Source: Pedobacter sp. UBA1951
Lineage (GTDB): Bacteria > Bacteroidota > Bacteroidia > Sphingobacteriales > Sphingobacteriaceae
Direction: 5' to 3'
DNA: 21,383 nucleotides
NCBI GenBank assembly: GCA_002336465.1
Contig: DDEP01000229.1
Coordinates: 7,344 to 28,726, forward strand
This document shows positions 1 through 7,396 of this stretch, in pieces. Positions within the stretch are counted from its first letter, which is position 1. Each line of letters starts with the position of its first letter. The notes beneath the pieces are model-generated. The model searched no databases. It saw nothing but the letters and a program-made list of their open reading frames with translations, and was not told the DNA's origin. Position numbers and translations under genes: made by a program.

Positions 1-480
1 CTTGTTTTTGAAGATGTACCTGGTTTCTTGCCAGGAACAGACCAAGAATGGAATGGCATCATTACAAATGGAGCTAAACTGTTATATGCTTTTAGTGAAG
101 CTACTGTACCTCGTGTTACAGTAATTACACGTAAGGCCTATGGCGGCGCTTATGATGTGATGAACTCTAAACATATTGGTGCAGATATGAATTATGCATG
201 GCCAAGTGCCGAGATTGCCGTAATGGGTGCTAAAGGCGCTGCCGAAATCATCTTTAAAAAAGAAATCAGCGGAGCCGAAAACCCTGAAGAAAAATGGTTG
301 GAAAAAGAAAAGCTTTACTCAGACATCTTTGCCAATCCTTATCGCGCTGCAGAACGGGGCTTTATAGATGAGGTCATTGAGCCTTCGCAAACAAGAGCAA
401 AATTGATCAGGGCATTTAAAATGCTGGAAAATAAAGTTGTAAATGCTCCTCGCAAAAAACATGGCAATATTCCTTTATAA
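1..480 (+). CDS. Acyl-CoA (propionyl-CoA) carboxylase carboxyltransferase beta subunit, 3' part
   Basis: The reading frame is open from base 1, so this is the C-terminal 159 residues of a gene starting outside the window; the ttg at 28 is an internal leucine, not a start. It contains DVPGFLPGTDQEWNGII (residues 6-22 of the visible part), followed by RKAYGGAYDVM and AWPSAEIAVMGAKGAAEI, which are hallmarks of the biotin-dependent carboxyltransferase family (PccB/AccD5/MmdA type). The enzyme moves the carboxyl group from carboxybiotin onto propionyl- or another short acyl-CoA in the cytoplasm; the Gly-Gly pair in KAYGGAY belongs to the carboxybiotin oxyanion pocket in known relatives. Substrate (propionyl versus methylmalonyl or geranyl/methylcrotonyl) cannot be fixed from the C-terminus alone; propionyl-CoA is most likely. 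A terminator follows 36 nt after the stop. Confidence 0.9.
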   Translation, partial: LVFEDVPGFLPGTDQEWNGIITNGAKLLYAFSEATVPRVTVITRKAYGGAYDVMNSKHIGADMNYAWPSAEIAVMGAKGAAEIIFKKEISGAENPEEKWLEKEKLYSDIFANPYRAAERGFIDEVIEPSQTRAKLIRAFKMLENKVVNAPRKKHGNIPL

Positions 481-514
481 GTTTTATGTTATTTTTTTAA
501 ATCATACCCCCATT

Positions 515-550
515 AAAAAAGCCAAATGTTAAATTTGGCTTTTTATTTTT
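515..550 (+). terminator. Rho-independent terminator of the carboxyltransferase gene
   Basis: An 11-bp perfect stem (517-527 with 533-543, arms AAAAGCCAAAT / ATTTGGCTTTT) closes a 5-nt loop and runs into a T-rich tail (ttttattttt). The tail ends exactly at the ATG of the next gene at 551. Confidence 0.85.
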
Positions 551-1723
551 ATGCAAGTTTCAACTACCTTAAAAAGAGCCGATATTCTACTGATGGCTTT
601 TTGTACTGGTTTAATTGTAGCCAACATTTACTATTGCCAACCACTGGTAATTTTAGTGGCTAAAGAGTTTAATCTTACCGAAAGTAGAGCCGGAAGTATT
701 ACATTTTTAACTCAAGCCGGTTATGCCTTGGGCTTATTTCTATTGGTACCTCTTGGCGATATGTTTGAAAGGAAAAAACAAATTCTGATCATTACCGCTT
801 TAGCTATACTTTCATTATTAATGGCCGCAGCCGCTAAAAGTTTCTTTGTACTCGAGATAGCCAGTATATTAATAGGTGCATGTTCTATTGTTCCACAGTT
901 AATCTTACCCTTGGCTGCCAATTTAAGTAGCGATGAAAATCGTGGGCACAACATTGGTATCGTAATGAGTGGTTTGTTGGTAGGTATCTTAGCTTCAAGA
1001 GCAGTGAGCGGAGCTGTGGGCGACCTACTGGGATGGAGAGCCATGTTCCTTATTGCGGCCGGTGTATGCGCTTTACTGATTGTACTGATGGTCGTTCGTT
1101 TTCCTAAAAGTTTACCTTCTTTTAAAGGAAGTTACAAACAGCTAATGAGTTCTATGTTTTCTTATATCAAGACGCAACCCATTTTACGCGAGGCCTCTCT
1201 GATCAACTTCTTTGCGTTTATTGTAATTATGGGTTTCTGGACTACTATGGTACTGTATCTTGCTAATCCTCCGCATGAGTTCAGTACTTACCAAATTGGC
1301 TTATTTGGTATTGCAGGAGCTGCAGGAGCATTAGCTGCCCCGTTAGTAGGTAAATTAAGTGGTGGTGGCAATAATCCTCGTAAAAACATAATAGTTGGTT
1401 TTATTTTAGAGTTGATCAGTGTGGCTTTGTTCTATTTTACAGGTCATAGTGTTTTTCTATTTGTTGTAGGGATAATTCTTATAGATATAGGTCAGCAGGC
1501 TATTCACGTAACCAATCAAACCCGCATCTACACCTTGGTTCCGGAAGCTAGAAACAGGCTCAATACCATTTTTATGTCAGTAAGTTTTGTGGGCGCCAGT
1601 TGTGGTTCTGCTTTAGGTTTATGGCTATGGTCTGTTGGGGGTTGGAATATGTTTTGTTATGGCATAACAGCTATTATTCTTTTAAACATATTGATATACC
1701 GATTGTATTCTAAGAAACTATAA
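551..1723 (+). CDS. MFS transporter (DHA1-like drug/metabolite efflux type)
   Basis: A 390-residue protein with about 12 hydrophobic segments, as expected for the major facilitator superfamily, so an inner-membrane secondary transporter, probably a proton-driven exporter. The opening IVANIYYCQPL (residues 22-32, helix 1) and the loop 2-3 motif A (GDMFERKK, 69-76) are typical of the bacterial YnfM/AraJ-like branch. A second motif-A-like loop follows helix 8 (GKLSGGG). Substrate unknown. The ATG at 551 is kept because the next ATG (593) would cut away most of helix 1. The start lies directly after the T tract of the upstream terminator, leaving a U-rich leader without a ribosome-binding site. 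The stop is followed 42 nt later by the acetyltransferase gene, which may be cotranscribed. Confidence 0.85.
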   Translation: MQVSTTLKRADILLMAFCTGLIVANIYYCQPLVILVAKEFNLTESRAGSITFLTQAGYALGLFLLVPLGDMFERKKQILIITALAILSLLMAAAAKSFFVLEIASILIGACSIVPQLILPLAANLSSDENRGHNIGIVMSGLLVGILASRAVSGAVGDLLGWRAMFLIAAGVCALLIVLMVVRFPKSLPSFKGSYKQLMSSMFSYIKTQPILREASLINFFAFIVIMGFWTTMVLYLANPPHEFSTYQIGLFGIAGAAGALAAPLVGKLSGGGNNPRKNIIVGFILELISVALFYFTGHSVFLFVVGIILIDIGQQAIHVTNQTRIYTLVPEARNRLNTIFMSVSFVGASCGSALGLWLWSVGGWNMFCYGITAIILLNILIYRLYSKKL

Positions 1724-1765
1724 ATATAGCCTTTAGCATAACAAGATAATTTTACTGTTTCAATT

Positions 1766-2179
1766 ATGAATGTTGTTATAGAACAGATTTTTCCTTCGCT
1801 TACATGGTCTATTAGACAAGAAACCATGTATCCCGATAAGGATTTAGAAGCAGTAAAATTGGATAACGATTTTAACGGGATTCACTTTGGCCTTTACGTA
1901 AACCATACATTAACCGGGGTAGTATCTTTATTTATTGAACAGGGTACCGCCCAGTTTAGAAAATTGGCAGTTCTGCCCCAAATGCAGAAAAAAGGCTTAG
2001 GAAATTTAATCATACAACATCTTCTCAGTTTTTGTAAGGCAGAGAAGGTTTCTACAATCTGGTGCAATGCTAGGATTGATGCTGTTGGCTTTTATGAAAA
2101 AAATGGTTTCGTAACTTCAGGGGAACCATTTGTACGAAACCATTTGCAGTATGTGAGAATGGAACTACTGCTTAGGTAA
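1766..2179 (+). CDS. GNAT family N-acetyltransferase
   Basis: A 137-residue single-domain protein of the GCN5-related acetyltransferase fold, using acetyl-CoA to acetylate an amine. The acetyl-CoA pyrophosphate-binding motif A is clear: FRKLAVLPQMQKKGLGNLI (64-82) with the Q/RxxGxG/A core QKKGLG. Motif B-like NARIDAVGFYEKNGF (101-115) contains the usual 'FYEKNGF' helix. The substrate cannot be told. The gene lies 42 nt after the MFS transporter on the same strand. Its last 15 nt overlap, tail to tail, the end of the opposite-strand gene at 2165-2566, with no terminator between them. Confidence 0.88.
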   Translation: MNVVIEQIFPSLTWSIRQETMYPDKDLEAVKLDNDFNGIHFGLYVNHTLTGVVSLFIEQGTAQFRKLAVLPQMQKKGLGNLIIQHLLSFCKAEKVSTIWCNARIDAVGFYEKNGFVTSGEPFVRNHLQYVRMELLLR

Positions 2180-2566
2180 AGTTTTATGTATATCCATAAC
2201 AGGGGTTAACCCTTCAGAAGGCACATAAATAATCTGTGGCAAACTACCTTTATCTGCTAGTTTCTCTAATGTTCTGATAAACAGATATTGGTTATAAGTA
2301 GAAGATAATGTTCCATTTTCTACTCTCATGGCCTCAGCCATACCTTTGGCTCTCTCAATCTCAGCAGACGCATTTAAACGTTCGGCCTCTAAACGTGCTT
2401 TGGCCTCTTCCACTAAAATTCTGCGGTTCTGCTCAGCCTTTGCCATTTCTGCCTTGCCAGCCATTTCTTGCTGCCATACATTATACAAAGGGAGCCCCCA
2501 CATTAAGCCTACAATAACCAATACAATTAATACAAATCCGGGAATAATAATTTTTGCAATGTTCAT
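2165..2566 (-). CDS. Small membrane-anchored coiled-coil protein, like the C-terminal tail of SPFH/prohibitin proteins
   Basis: A 133-residue protein with one N-terminal membrane helix (about 5-26), then a charged Ala/Glu/Lys/Arg-rich helix (32-85) with heptad character (AEMAKAEQNRRILVEEAKAR), then a conserved-looking tail (YLFIRTLEKLADKGSLPQII, 94-113). The helix and tail resemble the region that follows the SPFH/Band-7 domain in stomatin, prohibitin and HflK proteins, but the SPFH domain itself is absent. Several Bacteroidota genomes annotate such proteins as 'membrane protease subunit'; that name is not proof of activity. The ATG at 2566 precedes the membrane helix and is preceded by AGGT. 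It ends inside the acetyltransferase gene (15-nt convergent overlap). Function unknown; a scaffold or partner of a membrane complex is a guess. Confidence 0.72.
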   Translation of the reverse strand: MNIAKIIIPGFVLIVLVIVGLMWGLPLYNVWQQEMAGKAEMAKAEQNRRILVEEAKARLEAERLNASAEIERAKGMAEAMRVENGTLSSTYNQYLFIRTLEKLADKGSLPQIIYVPSEGLTPVMDIHKTLPKQ

Positions 2567-2624
2567 ACCTATCTAATTCTTATTTGCCCTTAAAATAATG
2601 ATTTTGCTGTCAAAAATCAACAAA

Positions 2625-2659
2625 TTGGTTTCAAAATATAGGTCTAATATGTACATTTA
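2625..2659 (+). promoter_or_regulatory. Candidate sigma-ABfr-type promoter of the M42 peptidase gene
   Basis: TACATTTA at 2652-2659 matches 7 of 8 positions of the Bacteroidota -7 box TAnnTTTG, and TTGG at 2625-2628 could be the -33 box, though the 23-nt spacer is at the long end. The start codon is 22 nt downstream with an A-rich leader (aaaaaaacgtt). Confidence 0.35.
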
Positions 2660-2681
2660 CTCATTATCATAAAAAAACGTT

Positions 2682-3806
2682 ATGGCAAAGAAAGAAGCAG
2701 ACGAAAAAAATAAAAAACACATTTCTGTAGTAAATAAAAAATCATTACAGTTTTTTGAACAATATATCAATAATGCATCTCCTACCGGTTATGAATGGCA
2801 AGGACAAAAACTTTGGTTAGAATATCTAAAACCATATATTGATGATTACTTTGTTGATAATTATGGTACTGCGGTTGGCGTAATCAATCCTAAAGCTGAT
2901 TATAAAGTAGTTATTGAAGCACATGCTGATGAGATTTCATGGTATGTAAACTATATCACACCTGATGGTTTGATCTATGTAATTCGTAACGGGGGTTCTG
3001 ATCATCAGATCGCGCCTTCAAAACGTGTAAACATTCATACAGAAAAAGGTATCGTTAAAGCCGTTTTCGGATGGCCTGCTATACATACCCGTTCGGGCGA
3101 GAAAGAACAGGCCCCTGAATTAAAGAATATTTTCTTGGATTGTGGCTGCACTACAAAAGAAGAGGTGGAAGCTTTAGGCATACATGTAGGTTGTGTAATC
3201 ACTTATGAAGATGAGTTCATGGTGTTAAATGACCGCTATTACGTAGGTCGTGCTTTAGATAACCGTGCAGGTGGTTTTATGATTGCCGAAGTAGCTCGTT
3301 TATTAAAGGAAAATAAAAAGAAATTACCTTTTGGGTTATACATTGTTAACTCTGTACAAGAAGAAATTGGTTTACGTGGTGCCGAAATGATTGCGCAACG
3401 CATTAAACCGAATGTGGCCATCGTAACAGATGTAACCCACGATACCACTACCCCAATGATCAGTAAAATTACACAAGGTGATTTATCATGCGGTAAAGGT
3501 CCGGTAGTTTCTTATGCACCGGCAGTACAAACCAATCTGAATAAACTTTTAATTAAAACTGCTGAGAAGAATGAAATTCCATTCCAACGCCAAGCTTCTT
3601 CGCGTTCAACAGGAACTGATACTGATGCTTTTGCTTATTCAAACGGCGGCGTACCTTCAGCATTGATTTCGTTACCCTTGCGCTACATGCATACCACAGT
3701 AGAGATGGTTCATAAAGAAGACGTAGATAACGTAATCCGTTTAATCTACGAAAGCTTATTGAGCATTAAAGAAGGACAGGATTTTAGAGAATTTTCTAAA
3801 CTATAA
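2682..3806 (+). CDS. M42 family metallopeptidase (glutamyl/leucyl aminopeptidase-like)
   Basis: A 374-residue cytosolic di-zinc (or cobalt) aminopeptidase of the M42/tetrahedral-aminopeptidase family. All family ligand and catalytic residues are visible: His81 and Asp83 in EAHADEIS, Asp193 in GRALDNRAGG (bridging metal ligand), the catalytic Glu227-Glu228 in VQEEIGLRGA, Asp250 in VTDVTHD, and His337 in YMHTTVEMVH. The family forms large dodecameric shells that trim peptides from the N-terminus. The first 15 or so residues are Lys/Glu-rich and precede the domain. No signal peptide. It converges with the M20 dipeptidase gene; together they could finish cytoplasmic peptide breakdown, although they are on opposite strands. 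Some family members have been called endoglucanases, an old misassignment. Confidence 0.93.
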   Translation: MAKKEADEKNKKHISVVNKKSLQFFEQYINNASPTGYEWQGQKLWLEYLKPYIDDYFVDNYGTAVGVINPKADYKVVIEAHADEISWYVNYITPDGLIYVIRNGGSDHQIAPSKRVNIHTEKGIVKAVFGWPAIHTRSGEKEQAPELKNIFLDCGCTTKEEVEALGIHVGCVITYEDEFMVLNDRYYVGRALDNRAGGFMIAEVARLLKENKKKLPFGLYIVNSVQEEIGLRGAEMIAQRIKPNVAIVTDVTHDTTTPMISKITQGDLSCGKGPVVSYAPAVQTNLNKLLIKTAEKNEIPFQRQASSRSTGTDTDAFAYSNGGVPSALISLPLRYMHTTVEMVHKEDVDNVIRLIYESLLSIKEGQDFREFSKL

Positions 3807-3827
3807 GGTTTATTTAAACCACATCTT

Positions 3828-3867
3828 AAAAAAAGCCCGGATTTTTTAGAAAACCTGGGCTTTTTTT
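3828..3867. terminator. Bidirectional terminator between the two convergent peptidase genes
   Basis: A hairpin with arms AAAAAAAGCCCGG (3828-3840) and CCTGGGCTTTTTTT (3854-3867); one T bulges out of the 3' arm. Runs of A on one side and T on the other give a U tract on either strand, so it can serve both the M42 gene (+) and the M20 gene (-). Confidence 0.85.
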
Positions 3868-3885
3868 GATTTATGCTATCAAAGA

Positions 3886-5256
3886 TTATTTACTGAATTC
3901 AGCAAAATACTTGTGGAACAACGGCAAGGTCTCTATACCTTTGTAGTAGTTGAACACATCGTATTTTTCATTTGGAGAGTGCAAAGCGTCACTATCTAAC
4001 CCAAAACCTAATAACACAGATTTAATACCCAATACATCTTCAAATAAAGCTACAATAGGAATACTACCACCACCTCTTGTAGGTATAGCTTGTTTACCAA
4101 AACTATCTTCTATAGCTTTTTCAGCAGCTTTATATGCAATACTATCTGTTGGCGTTACCACAGGTTCTCCACCATGATGCGGAGTTACTTTTACTTTTAC
4201 ATAATCAGGAGCGATGCTCTCAAAGTGCTTAGTGAACAAATCGCTGATTTCTGTAGAATTTTGATTTGGCACCAAACGCATAGAAATCTTAGCATTGGCT
4301 TTACTTGGCAGTACAGTTTTAGCACCTTCGCCAATATAACCACTCCATATACCATTAACTTCTAACGTTGGCCTTATACCCGTACGCTCTAAAGTGGTAT
4401 AACCTTTCTCTCCCCATTCGGCATCAATATCAAGGTCTTTTTTATATTCGTTTAAATCAAACGGAGCTGAATTTAAAGCTTCTCTTTCTTTTTGAGAAAG
4501 CTCCAATACTTTATCATAAAATCCCGGTACGGTAATATGGTTGTTTTCGTCATGTAAAGAAGCAATCATCTTACACAGAATAGTTGCAGGGTTGGCTACC
4601 GCGCCACCATAAACACCAGAGTGTAAATCGCGATTTGGACCAGTAACCTCTACTTCCATATAAGCTAAACCACGTAAACCCGTCTCGATAGATGGATTTT
4701 CCATACTGATCATCGAAGTATCTGAGATCAATACGATATCTGCTTTCAAACGTTCTGTATTAGCTTTCACAAAAGTAGCTAAGTTAGCAGAACCTACTTC
4801 CTCCTCACCTTCTATCATGAATTTAACATTGCATGCCAACGTGTTGGTTTTCATCATCAGTTCAAATGCCTTAACATGCATATAGAACTGACCTTTATCA
4901 TCACAGGCACCACGAGCATAGATTTTACCATCTCTTATCGTTGGCTCAAAAGGAGGTGTTTTCCAAAGTTCCAGCGGATCTGGTGGTTGCACATCATAAT
5001 GACCATAAATTAAAACAGTAGGTAAACTTGCATCGATGATTTTCTCGCCGTAAACTATCGGATAACCCGCAGTAGGGCAAATCTCAACTTTATCGGCTCC
5101 CGCATCTTTGAGTTTTTGCGCCACAAAATCGGCGGTTTTTAAAACATCGTCTTTATATTTAGGATCAGCACTTACCGAAGGAAAGCGCAATAACTCAAAC
5201 AACTCGTCTAAAAAGCGTTGCTTGTTATCCTCCACATATTTTTTGATTTCTTGCAT
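3886..5256 (-). CDS. M20 family dipeptidase (CNDP-like)
   Basis: A 456-residue cytosolic metallodipeptidase of the M20/ArgE/CNDP family, cleaving di- and short peptides with two zinc ions. Ligands can be followed in order: His86-x-Asp88 (YGHYDVQPPDP), bridging Asp119 (GACDDKGQ), general base Glu151 followed by Glu152 (EGEEEVGS), Asp179 (ISDTSM) and His426 (DALHSPNE). His212 in RDLHSGVYGG is the residue of the lid/dimer domain that reaches the partner's active site in known relatives. Length and architecture are full, with no signal peptide. The ATG at 5256 is preceded by a perfect -7 promoter box (see 5277-5284). Carnosinase-type specificity cannot be told from the sequence. Confidence 0.93.
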   Translation of the reverse strand: MQEIKKYVEDNKQRFLDELFELLRFPSVSADPKYKDDVLKTADFVAQKLKDAGADKVEICPTAGYPIVYGEKIIDASLPTVLIYGHYDVQPPDPLELWKTPPFEPTIRDGKIYARGACDDKGQFYMHVKAFELMMKTNTLACNVKFMIEGEEEVGSANLATFVKANTERLKADIVLISDTSMISMENPSIETGLRGLAYMEVEVTGPNRDLHSGVYGGAVANPATILCKMIASLHDENNHITVPGFYDKVLELSQKEREALNSAPFDLNEYKKDLDIDAEWGEKGYTTLERTGIRPTLEVNGIWSGYIGEGAKTVLPSKANAKISMRLVPNQNSTEISDLFTKHFESIAPDYVKVKVTPHHGGEPVVTPTDSIAYKAAEKAIEDSFGKQAIPTRGGGSIPIVALFEDVLGIKSVLLGFGLDSDALHSPNEKYDVFNYYKGIETLPLFHKYFAEFSK

Positions 5257-5276
5257 GAGATTTTGTTTTTGTAAAA

Positions 5277-5284
5277 CAAATATA
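5277..5284 (-). promoter_or_regulatory. -7 promoter box of the M20 dipeptidase gene
   Basis: On the minus strand TATATTTG is a perfect TAnnTTTG box, 20 nt before the ATG. The -33 region is weak (no clear TTTG), so only the -7 box is annotated. A leader of about 16 nt is implied. Confidence 0.55.
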
Positions 5285-5332
5285 GCTTTTTTGCAGTAAG
5301 CCTAAGGATTTAGCTCCTGCTTATTCAAATTA

Positions 5333-5366
5333 TTAGAAGCAACTGATAATTTATTACTTATATTTG
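5333..5366 (+). promoter_or_regulatory. Promoter of the SGNH hydrolase gene
   Basis: TATATTTG at 5359-5366 is a perfect TAnnTTTG -7 box; TTAG at 5333-5336 is a 3/4 match to the -33 TTTG element at 22 nt distance. The predicted transcript start is about 5370, leaving a roughly 20-nt leader before the ATG at 5394. This box contains the TTG at 5364 that would otherwise look like a start codon. Confidence 0.55.
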
Positions 5367-5393
5367 TTTTTGAAGAGATATGTTGCTGAGCAA

Positions 5394-6359
5394 ATGAATT
5401 TTAGATTTCTTGCCTGTACCCTGGTTTTAATTTTAAGCGGTTTTCTTTTTACAAAAGCACAAACTACAGGTGCCAGTTGTCCTGATGCGGCACAATATTA
5501 TGCCAAAGACAGTATTAATGTAATCACTTTTGGTGCAAGTACCGTTGAAGGTGTTAAGGGTACAAATTTTCAAACTTATTTAATCAATAACTTTACGTCA
5601 TGTTACCAAGGTAAAGTAGTTAATGTACAGAACTTTGGCATAGGTGGTGAAACCACTATGCAGGGTTTACTGAGAATTGACCAAGCTATTTATGGCAAAA
5701 CTGGATTCATTGTTATTTTAATGGGGGCCAATGATGCTATACAAATGGAAGATGGCAAACAAACCCTTGCCGATACCGAAGCTAGTATGCGACAAATTAT
5801 TGTAAAAAGCCTAAATCAAAGATTAGCCCCCATTATTTGTACGCTACAGAATTTTGATGATAGAGGCAACAGAAAGTTGTTCAGGATAAATAGCCACGTG
5901 AGACTCATCAACAATTTATATCGAAAATTAGCCCTTGAGTACAAAATTTATTTATGTGACCTAAACGCGGTGCTCAAACGCGACTTTTCACTTTATCAGG
6001 ATATTATACACCCCAATGCTCGAGGCAACAGGTTAATTAGCTTTGCCTTATTTGATACTATCAATAAAATCATTGCAGAACGTTTTCTTCAGTTTACGGT
6101 TACGCAAAATTACCCTAATCCCTTTGCTTTACAAACCAAGGTAGATATTGTGATGCCTGAAGCTGATAAAATAGAATTAAAAATATACGACATACAGGGA
6201 CGGGTAGTTAAAAACGTACTCAATGAATATATGAATGCGGGGAAACATGTTATACAAATGGACCTGAGTAATCTTCCTCCGGGTATTTATATTTATAAAG
6301 TTTCCTCCTCTTCTGGCACGTATAGAGCTGTTAAAAAACTCATACTAGCTGCTCATTAA
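5394..6359 (+). CDS. Secreted SGNH/GDSL-type esterase with T9SS C-terminal sorting domain
   Basis: A 321-residue exported hydrolase. An N-terminal signal peptide (1-23, ending TKAQ) leads into an SGNH domain: block I FGASTVEG with nucleophile Ser49, block II Gly84 in GIGGET, block III Asn113 in GAND, and block V Asp203/His206 in DIIHPNARG. Block I has Ala in place of the Asp of the usual GDS. The last 85 residues (QNYPNPFALQTKVDI, then KIYDIQGRVV and LPPGIYIYKV) are a type A T9SS sorting domain, so the mature enzyme should be sent through the T9SS to the cell surface or medium, with the tail removed. The frame extends upstream to a TTG at 5364, but that codon is inside the promoter box, so ATG 5394 is chosen. 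Substrate (acetylated polysaccharide, lipid or lysophospholipid) is unknown. No terminator separates it from the next gene 80 nt downstream. Confidence 0.87.
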   Translation: MNFRFLACTLVLILSGFLFTKAQTTGASCPDAAQYYAKDSINVITFGASTVEGVKGTNFQTYLINNFTSCYQGKVVNVQNFGIGGETTMQGLLRIDQAIYGKTGFIVILMGANDAIQMEDGKQTLADTEASMRQIIVKSLNQRLAPIICTLQNFDDRGNRKLFRINSHVRLINNLYRKLALEYKIYLCDLNAVLKRDFSLYQDIIHPNARGNRLISFALFDTINKIIAERFLQFTVTQNYPNPFALQTKVDIVMPEADKIELKIYDIQGRVVKNVLNEYMNAGKHVIQMDLSNLPPGIYIYKVSSSSGTYRAVKKLILAAH

Positions 6360-6439
6360 ACTAGGTGCTTACCATCCTGCCCATCCTTAAGTTTTTATTG
6401 ATTATCTTGTAGCCTGAATATACATTTTAGGCGCTCGAA

Positions 6440-7396
6440 ATGAAAAAATTATTCTTATACCTAACATTGTGTTGTTTGGTAATACTTTGCACTTCGTGGG
6501 GATTCTTTGCTCACAAAAGAATTAATCAACTTGCCATCTTTACCTTGCCTCAAGATATGGTTAGTTTCTATAAAGCTAATCATAAATATATTACAGAGCA
6601 TGCCATAGATGCTGATAAGCGCAGATATGCTGATACATCCGAAGCTCCTCGTCATTACTTAGATGTTGAAAATTATGAATATCATATAGATAGCATTCCT
6701 GAAAAATGGGACGATGCGGTAAAAAAATACGGTTCAAAAAAATTGGCCGAAAATGGTATTGTACCTTGGCAGATACAACGTACCTATTACAGTTTAGTAA
6801 GAGCTTTCAAAGAACATGACTCATTGAAGATCTTGAGGTATTCTGCAGATTTGGGTCATTATATTGCAGATGCTCACGTGCCTTTACATACCACCCATAA
6901 TCATAACGGACAACTTACCGAGCAGGTTGGTATACACGCATTTTGGGAAAGCAGGGTTCCCGAATTATTTGCTCAGAACTATAATTTTATTGTTGGTAAA
7001 GCCTATTATATCAATAATCCCTTAAAAGAAGCATGGAATATTGTAAAACAGTCTCATATTATGGTAGATTCTGTTCTAAGATTTGAAGCCGCTCTGAATA
7101 AAGCATTTCCATCAGACCAAAAATATGATTTTTCACAACGTGGCAATGTCGTAATGAAACAATATTCGTCTGCTTATGCCAAAGCTTACCAAAATAAATT
7201 AAACCATATGATAGAACGCCGTATGAGAGCTTCTGTGCTAAAGGTGGGCTGTTTTTGGTATTCTGCCTGGATAGATGCAGGTCAACCCCTGCTCAAAAAC
7301 CTAATAAAAACAGAAAACACACCCGATGAACTACTACAACAAAAAGCAGTAGACCAAAAATATAATGAAGGTAAAATATTAGGTAGAGATATTTAG
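6440..7396 (+). CDS. Exported S1/P1 nuclease- or zinc-dependent phospholipase C-family enzyme
   Basis: A 318-residue exported protein with a signal peptide predicted to be cut between Ser19 and Trp20, which makes Trp20 the mature N-terminus, as required in this family where the terminal Trp binds zinc. The whole trinuclear zinc set fits the P1-nuclease spacing: Trp20, His25, Asp57, His72, His140, Asp144, His150, His166 and Glu170 (LGHYIADAHVPLH and HAFWE motifs). Family members act as single-strand nucleases or phospholipase C; the sequence alone does not decide. The phosphodiester theme fits the neighbouring lipid genes. It ends with a 4-nt convergent overlap with the DedA gene. The ATG at 6440 has no Shine-Dalgarno sequence; TACATTTT at 6421-6428 is a weak -7-like box very close to the start. 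Confidence 0.85.
   Translation: MKKLFLYLTLCCLVILCTSWGFFAHKRINQLAIFTLPQDMVSFYKANHKYITEHAIDADKRRYADTSEAPRHYLDVENYEYHIDSIPEKWDDAVKKYGSKKLAENGIVPWQIQRTYYSLVRAFKEHDSLKILRYSADLGHYIADAHVPLHTTHNHNGQLTEQVGIHAFWESRVPELFAQNYNFIVGKAYYINNPLKEAWNIVKQSHIMVDSVLRFEAALNKAFPSDQKYDFSQRGNVVMKQYSSAYAKAYQNKLNHMIERRMRASVLKVGCFWYSAWIDAGQPLLKNLIKTENTPDELLQQKAVDQKYNEGKILGRDI

Noticed and set aside
721..1044. 107-residue minus-strand frame inside the MFS gene
   Set aside because: Shadow of the transporter; the plus-strand frame has membrane helices and motif A, the reverse has none.
1747..1754. TAATTTTA as a promoter of the acetyltransferase gene
   Set aside because: A 7/8 -7 match but no -33 element at a workable distance; common by chance in this AT-rich DNA.
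2165..2566. Coiled-coil protein as a pseudogene fragment of an SPFH protein
   Set aside because: It has an intact start, its own membrane anchor and no leftover SPFH sequence upstream in any frame.
2308..2576. Two plus-strand open frames opposite the coiled-coil membrane protein
   Set aside because: Mirror frames of the Ala/Glu/Lys-rich coding region; no start signals or domain likeness.
3950..4365. Plus-strand frames opposite the M20 dipeptidase
   Set aside because: Low-complexity mirror frames; the minus strand carries all catalytic motifs in order.
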